From Bog-473 sp964457065 (GTDB lineage Bacteria; Actinomycetota; Acidimicrobiia; Acidimicrobiales; RAAP-2): a stretch of 64,000 bases of DNA. The stretch covers positions 1-64,000 of the forward strand of contig CAYWDQ010000005.1 in assembly GCA_964457065.1 (NCBI GenBank), written 5' to 3'. A model generated the notes under the pieces. The model had not been told where the DNA came from. It saw only the letters and a list, made by a program, of their open reading frames with translations, and made no database searches. Positions 17,843 through 26,104 of this stretch are shown here, in pieces. Positions within the stretch are counted from its first letter, which is position 1, and every line of letters begins with the position of its first letter. Both the position numbers and the translations under genes were made by a program.

Positions 17843-18481
17843 GTGACGATCAACCAACCCAGAGTGGAGGCTCGCCACAGGAGTTCACGGGGATATGCGG
17901 CAAAATCGTCAGCAGACGATGCAGAGCTCATTGAGGTTGTGGCACAAGCTCGAGCCGGGGCGAATGGGGCCTGGGAGGCCCTGATCGAGCGGTTCGGAGG
18001 ATTGGTGGCGGCAATCGCCAGGCGGTGCCGGTTGAGTGACGCCGACGTGGCGGAGGTGTCGCAAACGACCTGGCTGCGCCTGGTGGAGAACCTGGACCGC
18101 ATCGAACAGCCCGAGCGTCTCGGTGCGTGGCTGGCGACCACCTCGCGGCGCGAGAGCCTGAGGATCGCCACACGTCGCGCTCTGGTTTCTCCGAGCGAGG
18201 CGGTCTACCTCATGGCCGACGACGAGGCCGATCCCCTCGATGCCTCCCTCTTGAGGGAGGAGCAGGCGCTGGTGATAAGGGCGGCAACCGAACGGCTGCC
18301 GCCGCATTGCCAGCGTCTCCTTGGCGTGTTGATGGGGGACGACGATCTCCCGTACAAGATGATCGCCGAGCAGCTGAACATGCCGATTGGGAGCATCGGG
18401 CCGACGAGGGGCCGCTGTCTCGAACACCTCCGCCAGATATTGGCCGAGATGGAGCTGAGCCAGATTCCCGTTCACGGTTAG
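17843..18481 (+). CDS. ECF-type sigma-70 family RNA polymerase sigma factor
   Basis: A 212-residue sigma factor containing regions 2 and 4 only. Region 2 spans about residues 28-95 (AWEALIERFGGLVAAIAR, DVAEVSQTTWLRLVENL), and region 4 about 135-195 (LPPHCQRLLGVLM, YKMIAEQLNMPIGSIGPTRGRCLEHLR). GTG 17843 is preferred over an earlier start because AGGAGG lies exactly 8 bases upstream. No anti-sigma gene adjoins it; the next gene is convergent. Its position inside the polysaccharide locus suggests control of surface-glycan or envelope genes, which is inference. The C-terminus after region 4 is short. Confidence 0.87.
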   Translation: MTINQPRVEARHRSSRGYAAKSSADDAELIEVVAQARAGANGAWEALIERFGGLVAAIARRCRLSDADVAEVSQTTWLRLVENLDRIEQPERLGAWLATTSRRESLRIATRRALVSPSEAVYLMADDEADPLDASLLREEQALVIRAATERLPPHCQRLLGVLMGDDDLPYKMIAEQLNMPIGSIGPTRGRCLEHLRQILAEMELSQIPVHG

Positions 18482-18598
18482 CAGGCGCGGATGTCGGTTG
18501 TCCGACGCAGCGAATCATCGTTGTCCGAAGGGGCACCATCAGGGGCGGTGGTTCGATGGCTGCATGCAGCAGGGCGGAGCCGTGGTGCTGATGCGCCA

Positions 18599-19789
18599 TC
18601 ACGCGCGCAGAGCCTCCGCGTCCACCCATCTGCCGCCCGAACCCTCGACTGCGGGATAGGCCCTCCTGACCTCGGTCAGCAGGTCCGGCACGAACAGGAG
18701 CACGGCCTGCGGGGGTTGCAGGGCGAGATCCGCGGGGCCGATGATCGGAATGTCCGTTCCCGGCATGCGGAGCCCGTGTTTGGCTGGCGAGGTGTCGACA
18801 ATTCCAGGCAGCAGTCCTCGATCCACCCCGGCACCACAGAGGAGTGCGACTGCGCGGGAAGCGGCGCCGTAGCCGAGCACGCTTCTTCCCGCGACTCGCT
18901 GCGCGAGGAGCCACTCGCGCAATCCCCGGGCGTGGGCTTTCGCATGATCCTGCAGGCTTTCGACAACCGCAGGGTCGCGAACTCCCAGTTGGGCGTCTTC
19001 GGCCAGGAGTGCGTGCACTGAGCCGTCGGGCGCTACGCCTGCCTCATGCTCCCGGCAGGCCGCCAGCAGCACCGTGCCACCGTAGAGGTCGAAGAGCCAC
19101 GCAGCCCGAGCACAGAAGCCGTTGGCTTCCAGCATGCCCACCAGAGCGCTCGTCGAGTAGTACGCGAAGTGCCCGTGCCGGAGCGCGTTCCACTGGCCCA
19201 GGCTGACGATCGTGTTCAGCGAGTGGTACTGCAGCAAGAGGGTGCCCCCGGGGGCGACCTGGGCCGCCCGCCTCCAAAGGGCCGCACGCTGATCCGCGTC
19301 GTGCATCATGCCGAAAGAGTCGATCACGAGGTCTGCAGGCCCGCCGTCGGTCACCGGGGCGACGCCTCGGTCGGCCAGCAGGCCCAGCCACGAGCCGCCA
19401 TGGGGACTGGGGAACTCGGTTGCCCGGCTCCGGCCTGCGAGCCACCCCGCTCCGGCGAGGCGTTCCACGGCCTCGGCGGCCTGTGCGACGAGCGCATCGG
19501 GCTCAACGCCTCGCGGCTCCTCGGCGGCGATGGGTTCGCCGACCAGCTGCGCCAGGCCGCATGACGAGCACAGCCACATCTGTAGCGGATAGCCGGGGTC
19601 GGGGCCTGGGTCGTCGGACCCGGGAAAATGGTCGCAGGCCGGCAGTTTGCCCAGGTCGAGCACCAAATGACCAGATCGCCCAGAGCACGAGCGACAGGCC
19701 GGACCACTCGCCACGGCCTCCTCTCGACCGGTGCGCCGGCCGGACTGCCCTCGCGTCGCCGCACCTGCGTCAGCCATAGGGACGCCCAT
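18599..19789 (-). CDS. Divergent SAM-dependent C-methyltransferase paralogue, probably altered active site
   Basis: A 396-residue relative of the deoxysugar C-methyltransferases (TylC3/NovU type). The N-terminal zinc-site cysteines (CRSCSG, CSSCGLAQL) and the C-terminal GYGAASRAVALL Rossmann module are present. The middle is shortened. The SAM-binding SNDGYLL of the paralogue at 19994 is replaced by SPHGGSWLGLL, and the HEHYSY catalytic motif by RHGHFAYYS. It may therefore have a different or lost activity. ATG 19789 is chosen for the upstream GAGGTGG; the longer N-terminus is shadow. It is divergent from the intact paralogue, suggesting duplication. Function is unproven. Confidence 0.72.
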   Translation of the reverse strand: MGVPMADAGAATRGQSGRRTGREEAVASGPACRSCSGRSGHLVLDLGKLPACDHFPGSDDPGPDPGYPLQMWLCSSCGLAQLVGEPIAAEEPRGVEPDALVAQAAEAVERLAGAGWLAGRSRATEFPSPHGGSWLGLLADRGVAPVTDGGPADLVIDSFGMMHDADQRAALWRRAAQVAPGGTLLLQYHSLNTIVSLGQWNALRHGHFAYYSTSALVGMLEANGFCARAAWLFDLYGGTVLLAACREHEAGVAPDGSVHALLAEDAQLGVRDPAVVESLQDHAKAHARGLREWLLAQRVAGRSVLGYGAASRAVALLCGAGVDRGLLPGIVDTSPAKHGLRMPGTDIPIIGPADLALQPPQAVLLFVPDLLTEVRRAYPAVEGSGGRWVDAEALRA

Positions 19790-19849
19790 CCACCTCGAAC
19801 AGAGCGACTCCTCGTACGGGTGATACCGGGCGGAAGTGAAGTGTGGGAC

Positions 19850-19864
19850 CGGGGGTGCCCCCCG
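19850..19864. promoter_or_regulatory. G/C-rich inverted repeat between the two methyltransferase genes
   Basis: CGGGGG and CCCCCG flank TGC in the 204-base divergent region. It could be an operator for the opposed genes. The very simple sequence makes a chance origin possible. Confidence 0.3.
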
Positions 19865-19993
19865 AGCGTCGCCACGCCCCCGCCAGCCGATACGCCAACG
19901 GCTGAACCTCTCCTCTTGGGCCCGCGCCCCGCGTATCAAGGAGCAGGTCCGCATCTCTTTTCCTTCGTTCGCTACCGGTCAGATCGAGGCCTC

Positions 19994-21226
19994 ATGTCGT
20001 CCCAGTGTTTCTGCCGCTTATGCGGAGCGCGCCTCACCCACACGTTTGTCGATCTGGGCATGTCCCCGCTGTGCGAAAGCTACGTCGCGGCGGACGCGCT
20101 CGACCAACCCGAGATCTTCTACCCCTTGCACGTGCGTCAGTGCTCGTCCTGCCTCCTTGTGCAGCTGCCGGCGTACGTATCGGGTGAGGAGATCTTCTCT
20201 GACTACGCATACTTCTCGTCGTACTCGGACTCATGGGTGGCCCACGCCAAGAGGTTCGCGGACACCATGATCGACAAGCTCGGTCTTGGAGCGGACGGAC
20301 TGGTGACCGAGGTGGCAAGCAATGACGGGTACCTCCTGCAGCACTTCATGGCACGCGGTATCCCCGTCCTGGGTGTCGAGCCGGCGAAGAACGTGGCCGA
20401 GGTGGCCCAATCGCTCGGTATACCCACGGTGGTGCAGTTCCTGGGAGCGACGACCGGTAGCGATATCGCCGACCACCGAGGGCGAGCCGATCTGGTCGTC
20501 GCCAACAACGTCTTCGCGCACGTTCCCGACATCCGGGACTTCGCCGTGGGTCTACGTGCACTCGTGAAGGACACCGGTGTGGTCACGCTCGAGTTCCCCC
20601 ACCTCCTTCGCCTGATGCAGCGGCGTCAATTCGACACGATCTATCACGAGCACTACTCGTACCTCTCGCTCCTCACCGCCTCCCGAGCACTTGCCACTGC
20701 GGGCCTGCGGGTGGTCGATGTGGAAGAGCTCGACACCCATGGGGGCTCGCTCCGCGTCTATGCGCGTCCTGAGGAGTACCCGGGCGAGCCCACCGAACGA
20801 GTGAAAGCAATTCTCGACGAGGAAGACCTCACCGGTTTGCACACACTCTCCGGCCATGCCGGATTTGCAGGGGAGGTCCTGAAGATCAAGAGCGACCTCC
20901 TTGGCTTCTTGATCAGCGCGGCGAACGAGGGTCGGTCAGTGGCCGGCTACGGCGCACCCGGCAAGGGCAATACCCTCCTCAATCATTGCGGCATTCGCGA
21001 GGACCTTCTTCAGTACACAGTGGACCGCAGTCCCTTCAAGCAAGGGAAGTTCCTACCGGGTACGCATATCCCCATTCATGCGCCTGATCGTCTGGCCGAG
21101 ACTCGACCGGACTACATCCTTGTCCTGCCCTGGAACCTGAAGGACGAAATCAGTCAGCAGCTCGCCTATGTCCGCTCGTGGGAAGCCCGACTGGTATTCC
21201 CAATTCCGGAGCTCGACATCGTTTGA
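19994..21226 (+). CDS. Nucleotide-deoxysugar C-methyltransferase
   Basis: A 410-residue SAM-dependent enzyme that adds a methyl branch to a keto-deoxysugar carbon. It has zinc cysteines Cys7, Cys10, Cys50 and Cys53, a central methyltransferase fold with TEVASNDGYLL (about 105-115) and GVEPAKNVAEVA, the catalytic HEHYSYLS motif (218-225), and the C-terminal GYGAPGKGNTLLNHCG module. All family hallmarks are intact and the length is normal. The start ATG 19994 gives the canonical MSSQCFCRLCG; longer readings are upstream shadow. It leads a plus-strand run with a sugar cytidylyltransferase 14 bases downstream, then a deacetylase, an oxygenase and an epimerase. The product is therefore probably a C-methyl-branched deoxysugar of the surface glycan. 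Confidence 0.88.
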   Translation: MSSQCFCRLCGARLTHTFVDLGMSPLCESYVAADALDQPEIFYPLHVRQCSSCLLVQLPAYVSGEEIFSDYAYFSSYSDSWVAHAKRFADTMIDKLGLGADGLVTEVASNDGYLLQHFMARGIPVLGVEPAKNVAEVAQSLGIPTVVQFLGATTGSDIADHRGRADLVVANNVFAHVPDIRDFAVGLRALVKDTGVVTLEFPHLLRLMQRRQFDTIYHEHYSYLSLLTASRALATAGLRVVDVEELDTHGGSLRVYARPEEYPGEPTERVKAILDEEDLTGLHTLSGHAGFAGEVLKIKSDLLGFLISAANEGRSVAGYGAPGKGNTLLNHCGIREDLLQYTVDRSPFKQGKFLPGTHIPIHAPDRLAETRPDYILVLPWNLKDEISQQLAYVRSWEARLVFPIPELDIV

Positions 21227-21240
21227 GGGAGGTGTGAGTC

Positions 21241-22095
21241 GTGAAGGTGGTTCTCTTCTGCGGTGGGCTCGGGATGCGGATGCGTGATGGTGTCACGACC
21301 GGGCCCAAGCCCATGGCCCTGGTCGGAGAGCGCCCGCTGCTGTGGCACGTGATGCGCTACTACGCTCATTTCGGGCACACGGATTTCGTTCTCTGTCTCG
21401 GATATGGCGCATCTGCCGTGAAGGATTTCTTCCTCAACTATGACGAGACCCGCTCCAACGACTTCGTACTGGAGGGGGGCGCCCGAGACCTGACGCTGTT
21501 CCGGACCGACATATCCGACTGGCGGATCACCTTCGTGGATACCGGTTTGAATTCGCCCATCGGAGAGCGGTTGCGCCGAGTCCGGCGCCATCTCGATGAC
21601 GAACCCATGTTCATGGCGAACTACGCAGATGTCCTCACAGACGCCCCGCTGCCGGACATGATCGAGCGCTTCACCGCGAGCAACGCGGTGGCGAGTCTGT
21701 TGGCCGTCCCGCCCCAATCCTCCCACCACGCCGTGGATATCGGCGATGACGGCCTTATCCTCGGTGTGACGCCAATGCGCGATCTGCGTCATTGGGAAAA
21801 CGGTGGCTACTTCGTATTCCGCCCGGAGATCTTCGACGAGCTCGGCGAGGACGAAGATCTCGTCGAGGACGCGCTCGTCCGGCTGGTTCGTCGAGGTCGG
21901 GTCATTGCCTACCCGTACAAGGGGTACTGGTCGCCCGCGGACACCGTCAAGGAGCGGATACAGCTCGACGAGCGGTACCAGCGCGCCGACTGCCCGTGGA
22001 TGATCTGGGACCCCGAGCGCGTGGGGCTCGACGCCTCTGCCGGTCCCGTTCCCGCTCAGAGCGCTTTGTCGGCATCCCTCCCCGTGGAGCGCTGA
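21241..22095 (+). CDS. rfbF: Glucose-1-phosphate cytidylyltransferase-like nucleotidyltransferase
   Basis: A 284-residue sugar-1-phosphate nucleotidyltransferase that makes an NDP-sugar, most likely CDP-glucose, from sugar-1-phosphate. The N-terminal signature FCGGLGMRMRDG, then GPKPMALVGERPLLWHVM, closely follows RfbF-type enzymes; LCLGYGASAVKDFFLNY and ENGGYFVFRPEI also match. In most members AGG-type residues start the motif; here it is CGG. It starts at GTG 21241 with GGGAGG 9 bases upstream. The symbol is by resemblance only: cytidylyl preference is inferred from similarity to RfbF, and other NTPs are possible. No CDP-glucose 4,6-dehydratase is in the window, so the next pathway enzyme must be elsewhere. 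Confidence 0.82.
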   Translation: MKVVLFCGGLGMRMRDGVTTGPKPMALVGERPLLWHVMRYYAHFGHTDFVLCLGYGASAVKDFFLNYDETRSNDFVLEGGARDLTLFRTDISDWRITFVDTGLNSPIGERLRRVRRHLDDEPMFMANYADVLTDAPLPDMIERFTASNAVASLLAVPPQSSHHAVDIGDDGLILGVTPMRDLRHWENGGYFVFRPEIFDELGEDEDLVEDALVRLVRRGRVIAYPYKGYWSPADTVKERIQLDERYQRADCPWMIWDPERVGLDASAGPVPAQSALSASLPVER

Positions 22096-22103
22096 CCTCG
22101 GTC

Positions 22104-22823
22104 GTGCTTCCCCTGCATCTCAAGCTGCCGGACGAACGACCCTTGTCCGTGTTGGCCATCGGCGCCCACCCCGATGATATCGAGATCGGGGCCGGAGGAA
22201 CTCTGCTCACCCTCGCCGAGAGCCGGCCGGGTCTGCGCGCTCGCTATGTGGTTCTCACCGGAGCTGAGGAACGCCATGCCGAGGCCCGCAACGCTGCTGC
22301 CGCCTTCCTTCCCGGAGCCGACCTGACCGTCGAGCTGCACTCCCTGCCGGAAGGCCGGCTTCCTGCGGTGTGGGATCGCGTGAAGGACATCCTGGAGGAG
22401 GTGGCGTACACGTGGGCGCCCGACCTCATCCTCGCACCTTCTTGCGACGATGCCCATCAGGATCACCGGACGATCGGCGAGGTGGTGCCGACGGTGTTTC
22501 GAAATCAACTCTCCTTGTCGTACGAGATTCCGAAGTGGGACGGCGATCTCGGACGCCCGTCGGTCTACTTTCCGCTCACGTCCGACGTGGCGCACCGCAA
22601 GGTCGAGCAACTGCACAAGTGCTTCCCCTCCCAGGCCGGCCGCGACTGGTGGGACGACGAGGTCTTCCTGGGGTTGGCCCGGCTTCGCGGCATGGAGTCC
22701 CGAGCGCCCTACTCGGAGGGCTTCAGCTGCACGAAGTCCGTGATCGCGCTGTCGCTCTCGCACAATCCGTGGGAAGGACAAGGTGATGTGAGCGTCGTCG
22801 CCGCGGGAGCGTTCGGAGCATGA
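22104..22823 (+). CDS. PIG-L family N-deacetylase
   Basis: A 239-residue zinc-dependent deacetylase of the GlcNAc-PI de-N-acetylase fold. The metal-binding motifs are intact: AIGAHPDDIEIGAGGTL near the N-terminus and DDAHQDHRTIG at about residue 120. The family removes acetyl groups from N-acetyl sugars (MshB, BshB, PIG-L). Here the sugar-nucleotide neighbours suggest action on an amino-sugar precursor or glycan residue. The start is GTG 22104, 8 bases after the cytidylyltransferase stop; longer upstream reading overlaps that gene and is shadow. It ends in an ATGA overlap with the following oxygenase gene, so the two are probably co-translated. The substrate is unknown. Confidence 0.85.
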   Translation: MLPLHLKLPDERPLSVLAIGAHPDDIEIGAGGTLLTLAESRPGLRARYVVLTGAEERHAEARNAAAAFLPGADLTVELHSLPEGRLPAVWDRVKDILEEVAYTWAPDLILAPSCDDAHQDHRTIGEVVPTVFRNQLSLSYEIPKWDGDLGRPSVYFPLTSDVAHRKVEQLHKCFPSQAGRDWWDDEVFLGLARLRGMESRAPYSEGFSCTKSVIALSLSHNPWEGQGDVSVVAAGAFGA

Positions 22824-23746
22824 CCCTCTTCGTCGACCCCGGCGTACCAGCTCCGCTCCTACGGCAGAGCATCTACGACGGGGACCTGGTCGTCTTCACG
22901 AACCTGCCATCGGTCACGCGGTTCGTCGACTACACGCGGGAGCAGCTCGCCGAACTTTTCAGCCCCTACGACCCGGAGTGTGCGCACGAGCACATTGAGA
23001 AGGCGGAGATGGCGCAGCTGCTCGGCTCCTGGAAGCCACGGTTCATTCATTCTCCCAGGTCGAAGGACTTGGTCTGCAGCATCATCCGGGAAGCCGGTTT
23101 CAGCTCCGAAGGGACACACTATGACGTGCCCAAGCCTCGCACGTCCTTTCCCGTGGGTCACCTGAACACAGGGATTGCCTACGCCTTTCCGTGGCACAGG
23201 GACGTCTGGTACGGGGCACCCGCGCAGCAGATCAACTGGTGGCTTCCAGTGTTCGCCGTTCGTGACGACAATTCCATGCGTTTCGATCTCCAGAAATTTG
23301 ATCGAGCCGTCACGAACAGCTCCAGTGAGTTCGACTACTACCGGAACAACACCGCTCGCCTGAAGACGGCTTCCCAAATTTCGGACGAACGGCAGGTTCG
23401 ACCTGCAGCCTTGAACCACACGCCGGTCGACGAGCTCGTGGTGATTCCCGCACCGGGGGCGGTGATGCTGTTCTCGGGGGCTCAGCTGCATGCATCAATC
23501 CCGAACACCTCGGGCAGAGCCCGCTTCAGCGTCGATTTCCGGACGGTCGACGTGGCCGAGCTGTCCGCGGGCCGCGGTGCCCCACTGGTGGACACCGACT
23601 GCACGGGAACCGCCATTCGGGACTTCCGCAGGGTGGCAGACGGCGCAGCGTTCGACGAGGACTTCGTCATCGGACTGTTCGGGATACCTCCCAGCGGATC
23701 CACGCTTGTGTTCGCGCAGCCTGCTGAAGAGGATCTTCGTGTCTGA
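22820..23746 (+). CDS. Fe(II)/2-oxoglutarate-dependent oxygenase-like protein
   Basis: A 308-residue protein with the facial-triad layout of phytanoyl-CoA-dioxygenase-like enzymes: His126-x-Asp128 (FPWHRDVWYG) and distal His224 (SGAQLHASIP), with Arg233 or Arg235 for 2-oxoglutarate. WWLPVF between them is typical of the core strand. Such enzymes hydroxylate or otherwise oxidise unactivated carbons. The start ATG 22820 overlaps the PIG-L stop (ATGA), tying it to sugar-nucleotide or glycan modification. The N-terminal 100 residues are family-specific and unrecognised. I infer a sugar-tailoring oxygenase; the fold is supported by motifs, the substrate is not known. Confidence 0.72.
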   Translation: MTLFVDPGVPAPLLRQSIYDGDLVVFTNLPSVTRFVDYTREQLAELFSPYDPECAHEHIEKAEMAQLLGSWKPRFIHSPRSKDLVCSIIREAGFSSEGTHYDVPKPRTSFPVGHLNTGIAYAFPWHRDVWYGAPAQQINWWLPVFAVRDDNSMRFDLQKFDRAVTNSSSEFDYYRNNTARLKTASQISDERQVRPAALNHTPVDELVVIPAPGAVMLFSGAQLHASIPNTSGRARFSVDFRTVDVAELSAGRGAPLVDTDCTGTAIRDFRRVADGAAFDEDFVIGLFGIPPSGSTLVFAQPAEEDLRV

Positions 23747-23856
23747 GAGCCACGACACCGGGCCGCGTCGGCTCACGGCCGTGGTGGCCGGCCGGGAAAG
23801 GGAGTCCGCGTGATCGAAGGCACTTGCGGGCGTGCTCACCGAAGGGGATGCTCGAG

Positions 23857-24402
23857 GTGAGGGTCGATGCTGTTCCCAGAATTGCTGGTGCGATGATGTT
23901 CGTTCCGACGCCACATACCGACGAACGCGGGTTCTTTTGCCGCACCTTCGACATTGATGTCGTGCGCGCGGCCGGCATCGATCCCTCCAGCTTCACTCAG
24001 GACAGCGTGTCGCGGTCTTCGCGGGGCGTGGTGCGGGGTCTGCATGTACGGGGCGGCGACGGGGAGGCGAAGTTGGTCCGTTGCTCGTATGGCGTTATTT
24101 TCGACGTCATCGTCGACCTGCGGCCGTCGTCACCCACGTACGGCAACTGGGAGAGCTTCGAGCTTCGTGGCGACACGCAGGCGTCCCTCTACGTTCCGGC
24201 GGGGTGTGCGCACGGATTTCAGGCTCTCACGGAGCCGGCGGACGTCTCCTATCGCATCGACCGCCCCCACGACCCAACGGAGGACGTCTCTATCGCATTC
24301 GACGATCCCGCTCTGGCCATTTCGTGGCCACTCCCGGTGACGGCGATGTCGCAGCGCGACCGGCTCGCACCGCCGCTCTCGGCCGTGGCGCAGCCGCTCT
24401 GA
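23857..24402 (+). CDS. dTDP-4-dehydrorhamnose 3,5-epimerase-family protein (RmlC-like)
   Basis: A 181-residue cupin of the RmlC family, acting on 4-keto-6-deoxy nucleotide sugars. The motifs DERGFF near the N-terminus, SRGVVRGLHVRGGDGEAKLVRC (with the catalytic His in GLH), IFDVIVDLRPSSPTYG and YVPAGCAHGFQ are all present. GTG 23857 is preferred because AAGGGG lies 9 bases upstream; ATG 23848 and 23824 are in-frame alternatives. It is 110 bases after the oxygenase gene and converges with the NAD-epimerase gene 6 bases away. Some family members act at one carbon or only isomerise, so 3,5-epimerisation is not certain. Confidence 0.83.
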   Translation: MRVDAVPRIAGAMMFVPTPHTDERGFFCRTFDIDVVRAAGIDPSSFTQDSVSRSSRGVVRGLHVRGGDGEAKLVRCSYGVIFDVIVDLRPSSPTYGNWESFELRGDTQASLYVPAGCAHGFQALTEPADVSYRIDRPHDPTEDVSIAFDDPALAISWPLPVTAMSQRDRLAPPLSAVAQPL

Positions 24403-24408
24403 CGTTCG

Positions 24409-25461
24409 TCAGGCGCCAGGGACCGGTTGCGCGGCGGGCTGGCGCCGCAGCATCTCGTCGATGAGGCCCGCGGAGAGCAGTTCTTGAATCCGCCGAAGTC
24501 GAACATAGGTCGACGAGGTGAAGTCGTCCTGCGTGAAGTCGTAGTCGGTGTACGCCTGGACCAGCTCGTCCACCCCTGCAGGCACGTGCCAACGAAGAGT
24601 GAGCTCCGGAAAGGTTTCAGCCAGCTTCGAGAAGTCGACGCGATAGTCACGCAGATCCGGCCCGGCGTCGGCGGCGAGCGACACGGTCGACCCGGGGACC
24701 GCCTCCCGGACCATCTCTGCGATGTCACGAACTTGCACGTTGTCCTCCGCGCGCCCGACGTTGAACGCCTCGTCGTGCACGACCTCGCGCGGCGCCTCGA
24801 GCACGGCCAGGAACGAGCGGGAGATGTCCTCCACGTGCACCAATGGTCGCCAGGGCGACCCGTCACTCTCGAGGGAAACCCGGCCCGTCGTCATCGCCAC
24901 GGCAGTCAAGTTGTTCACGACGATATCGAGGCGCAGCCGTGGCGAGAATCCGTATGCGGTGGCGTTGCGGAGATAGGTGGGACTGAACGAATCGTCGGCG
25001 AGGTGAGAGAGCCCACGTTCGGCCAAGACCTTCGTCTCTCCGTACGGAGTGACCGGGAACAGCTCCGCTTCCTCGGTAACGGCGTCCGAGCCGGCAGCAC
25101 CGTAGAGGCTGCACGACGACGCGAACAAGAAGCGTCCCACGCCGGCCTTCTTGGCCGCCTCGCCGAGACGCAGAGTCCCTTCGAGGTTGATGGAGTAGGT
25201 CGCTGAAGGGTTCAGGTGGCCGACCGGGTCGTTGGACAGGGCGGCCAGGCACACCACGGCGTCGTAGCCGGCGCAGTGCCGGGGCTCGACGTCCCTCATG
25301 TCGATCCTGGGGCGAAGCCCGATGTCCTCCGGTCCCGGGCCGAGATCGCAACCTTCGTAGAGGCCCAGGTCGAGACCTTCCACCGTGTGCCCGGCGGCCC
25401 GCAAGAACGGAACGAGGACAGCCCCGATGTAGCCGCGATCACCTGCGACGAGAACCTTCAA
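24409..25461 (-). CDS. NAD-dependent nucleotide-sugar epimerase/dehydratase
   Basis: A 350-residue extended short-chain dehydrogenase. It has the N-terminal Rossmann motif AGDRGYIGA and the catalytic region with FASSCSLYGAAG and Tyr-x3-Lys in PYGETKV, followed by PTYLRNATAYGFSPRLRLD as in nucleotide-sugar epimerases. TTG 25461 is taken as the start because AAGGGG lies about 9 bases upstream and the protein then begins MKVLVAG; earlier starts add unrelated sequence. It faces the RmlC-like gene. It could provide a 4-epimerase, reductase or dehydratase for the C-methyl sugar made by the plus-strand run, but the family is too broad to say which. Confidence 0.83.
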   Translation of the reverse strand: MKVLVAGDRGYIGAVLVPFLRAAGHTVEGLDLGLYEGCDLGPGPEDIGLRPRIDMRDVEPRHCAGYDAVVCLAALSNDPVGHLNPSATYSINLEGTLRLGEAAKKAGVGRFLFASSCSLYGAAGSDAVTEEAELFPVTPYGETKVLAERGLSHLADDSFSPTYLRNATAYGFSPRLRLDIVVNNLTAVAMTTGRVSLESDGSPWRPLVHVEDISRSFLAVLEAPREVVHDEAFNVGRAEDNVQVRDIAEMVREAVPGSTVSLAADAGPDLRDYRVDFSKLAETFPELTLRWHVPAGVDELVQAYTDYDFTQDDFTSSTYVRLRRIQELLSAGLIDEMLRRQPAAQPVPGA

Positions 25462-25608
25462 TGCGAGTAGCCCCTTGCGATCATCTCGAGGTCGGACGAG
25501 CAGCACCGCCGCCCGCTGACAATTGGAGTGCAATGAGGCGCCGTTGATACGCGGTGGCTACGGGGCGGTGCTGGCGCAGGGAGTGGTGGACCTCACGTTG
25601 CCCGCCAA

Positions 25609-26091
25609 GTGGTACAGAGTTGCGTGGCGGATAATGGAGAGGTGCCGAACTACGAAAAGTCCGCGGGCAGCGGGCGGCGGGGTCCGCTTCGGGGCACGAA
25701 ACTGGTGGAGATTGCAATCCCCACTTGCCTGGTGCTCGTCATCTCCATCCCGGTGATGATCGTGGAGGAAGATTGGCATGGCCGCCCGATGATCGACCAG
25801 GGGACTCACCTCTGGATACTTCCGGCGATCCTCGTGGCGGCGGCCTTTCTCTTCGGCGGTGCGCTCGCCGGGTTCCGCTGTCCGTCCAGTGCCGTGGCTC
25901 ATGCGGTCGTTGCGGGAACCGTCGCCCTGGCCGTGCTGGTTCTCGGCGCGATGTACCGCAGGCTCTGGTTCGCACACGAGAGCGTCCCGCACCCAGTCAT
26001 TCGCCTCTGGTGCCTCGCAATCGTGGGCGCCTTCATACTGAGCGTGATCGGCTCGTTGTTCGGTCGCCGGTTGGGGGCCGAAAGGTTCTAG
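25609..26091 (+). CDS. Small four-helix membrane protein, unknown function
   Basis: About 160 residues with four evident membrane segments: roughly 33-52, 67-88, 97-118 and 127-150. A short basic, Gly/Arg-rich N-terminus precedes them (SGRRGPLRGTK). No catalytic motif is visible. The start is uncertain: GTG 25609 has no clear ribosome-binding site, and GTG 25642 is directly preceded by GGAGAG, too close to be ideal. It is divergent from the NAD-epimerase and convergent with the next epimerase gene. It sits at the compositional border between the polysaccharide locus and the GC-richer remainder. I do not recognise the family. Confidence 0.6.
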   Translation: MVQSCVADNGEVPNYEKSAGSGRRGPLRGTKLVEIAIPTCLVLVISIPVMIVEEDWHGRPMIDQGTHLWILPAILVAAAFLFGGALAGFRCPSSAVAHAVVAGTVALAVLVLGAMYRRLWFAHESVPHPVIRLWCLAIVGAFILSVIGSLFGRRLGAERF

Positions 26092-26104
26092 CCGTGCTCG
26101 AGAC

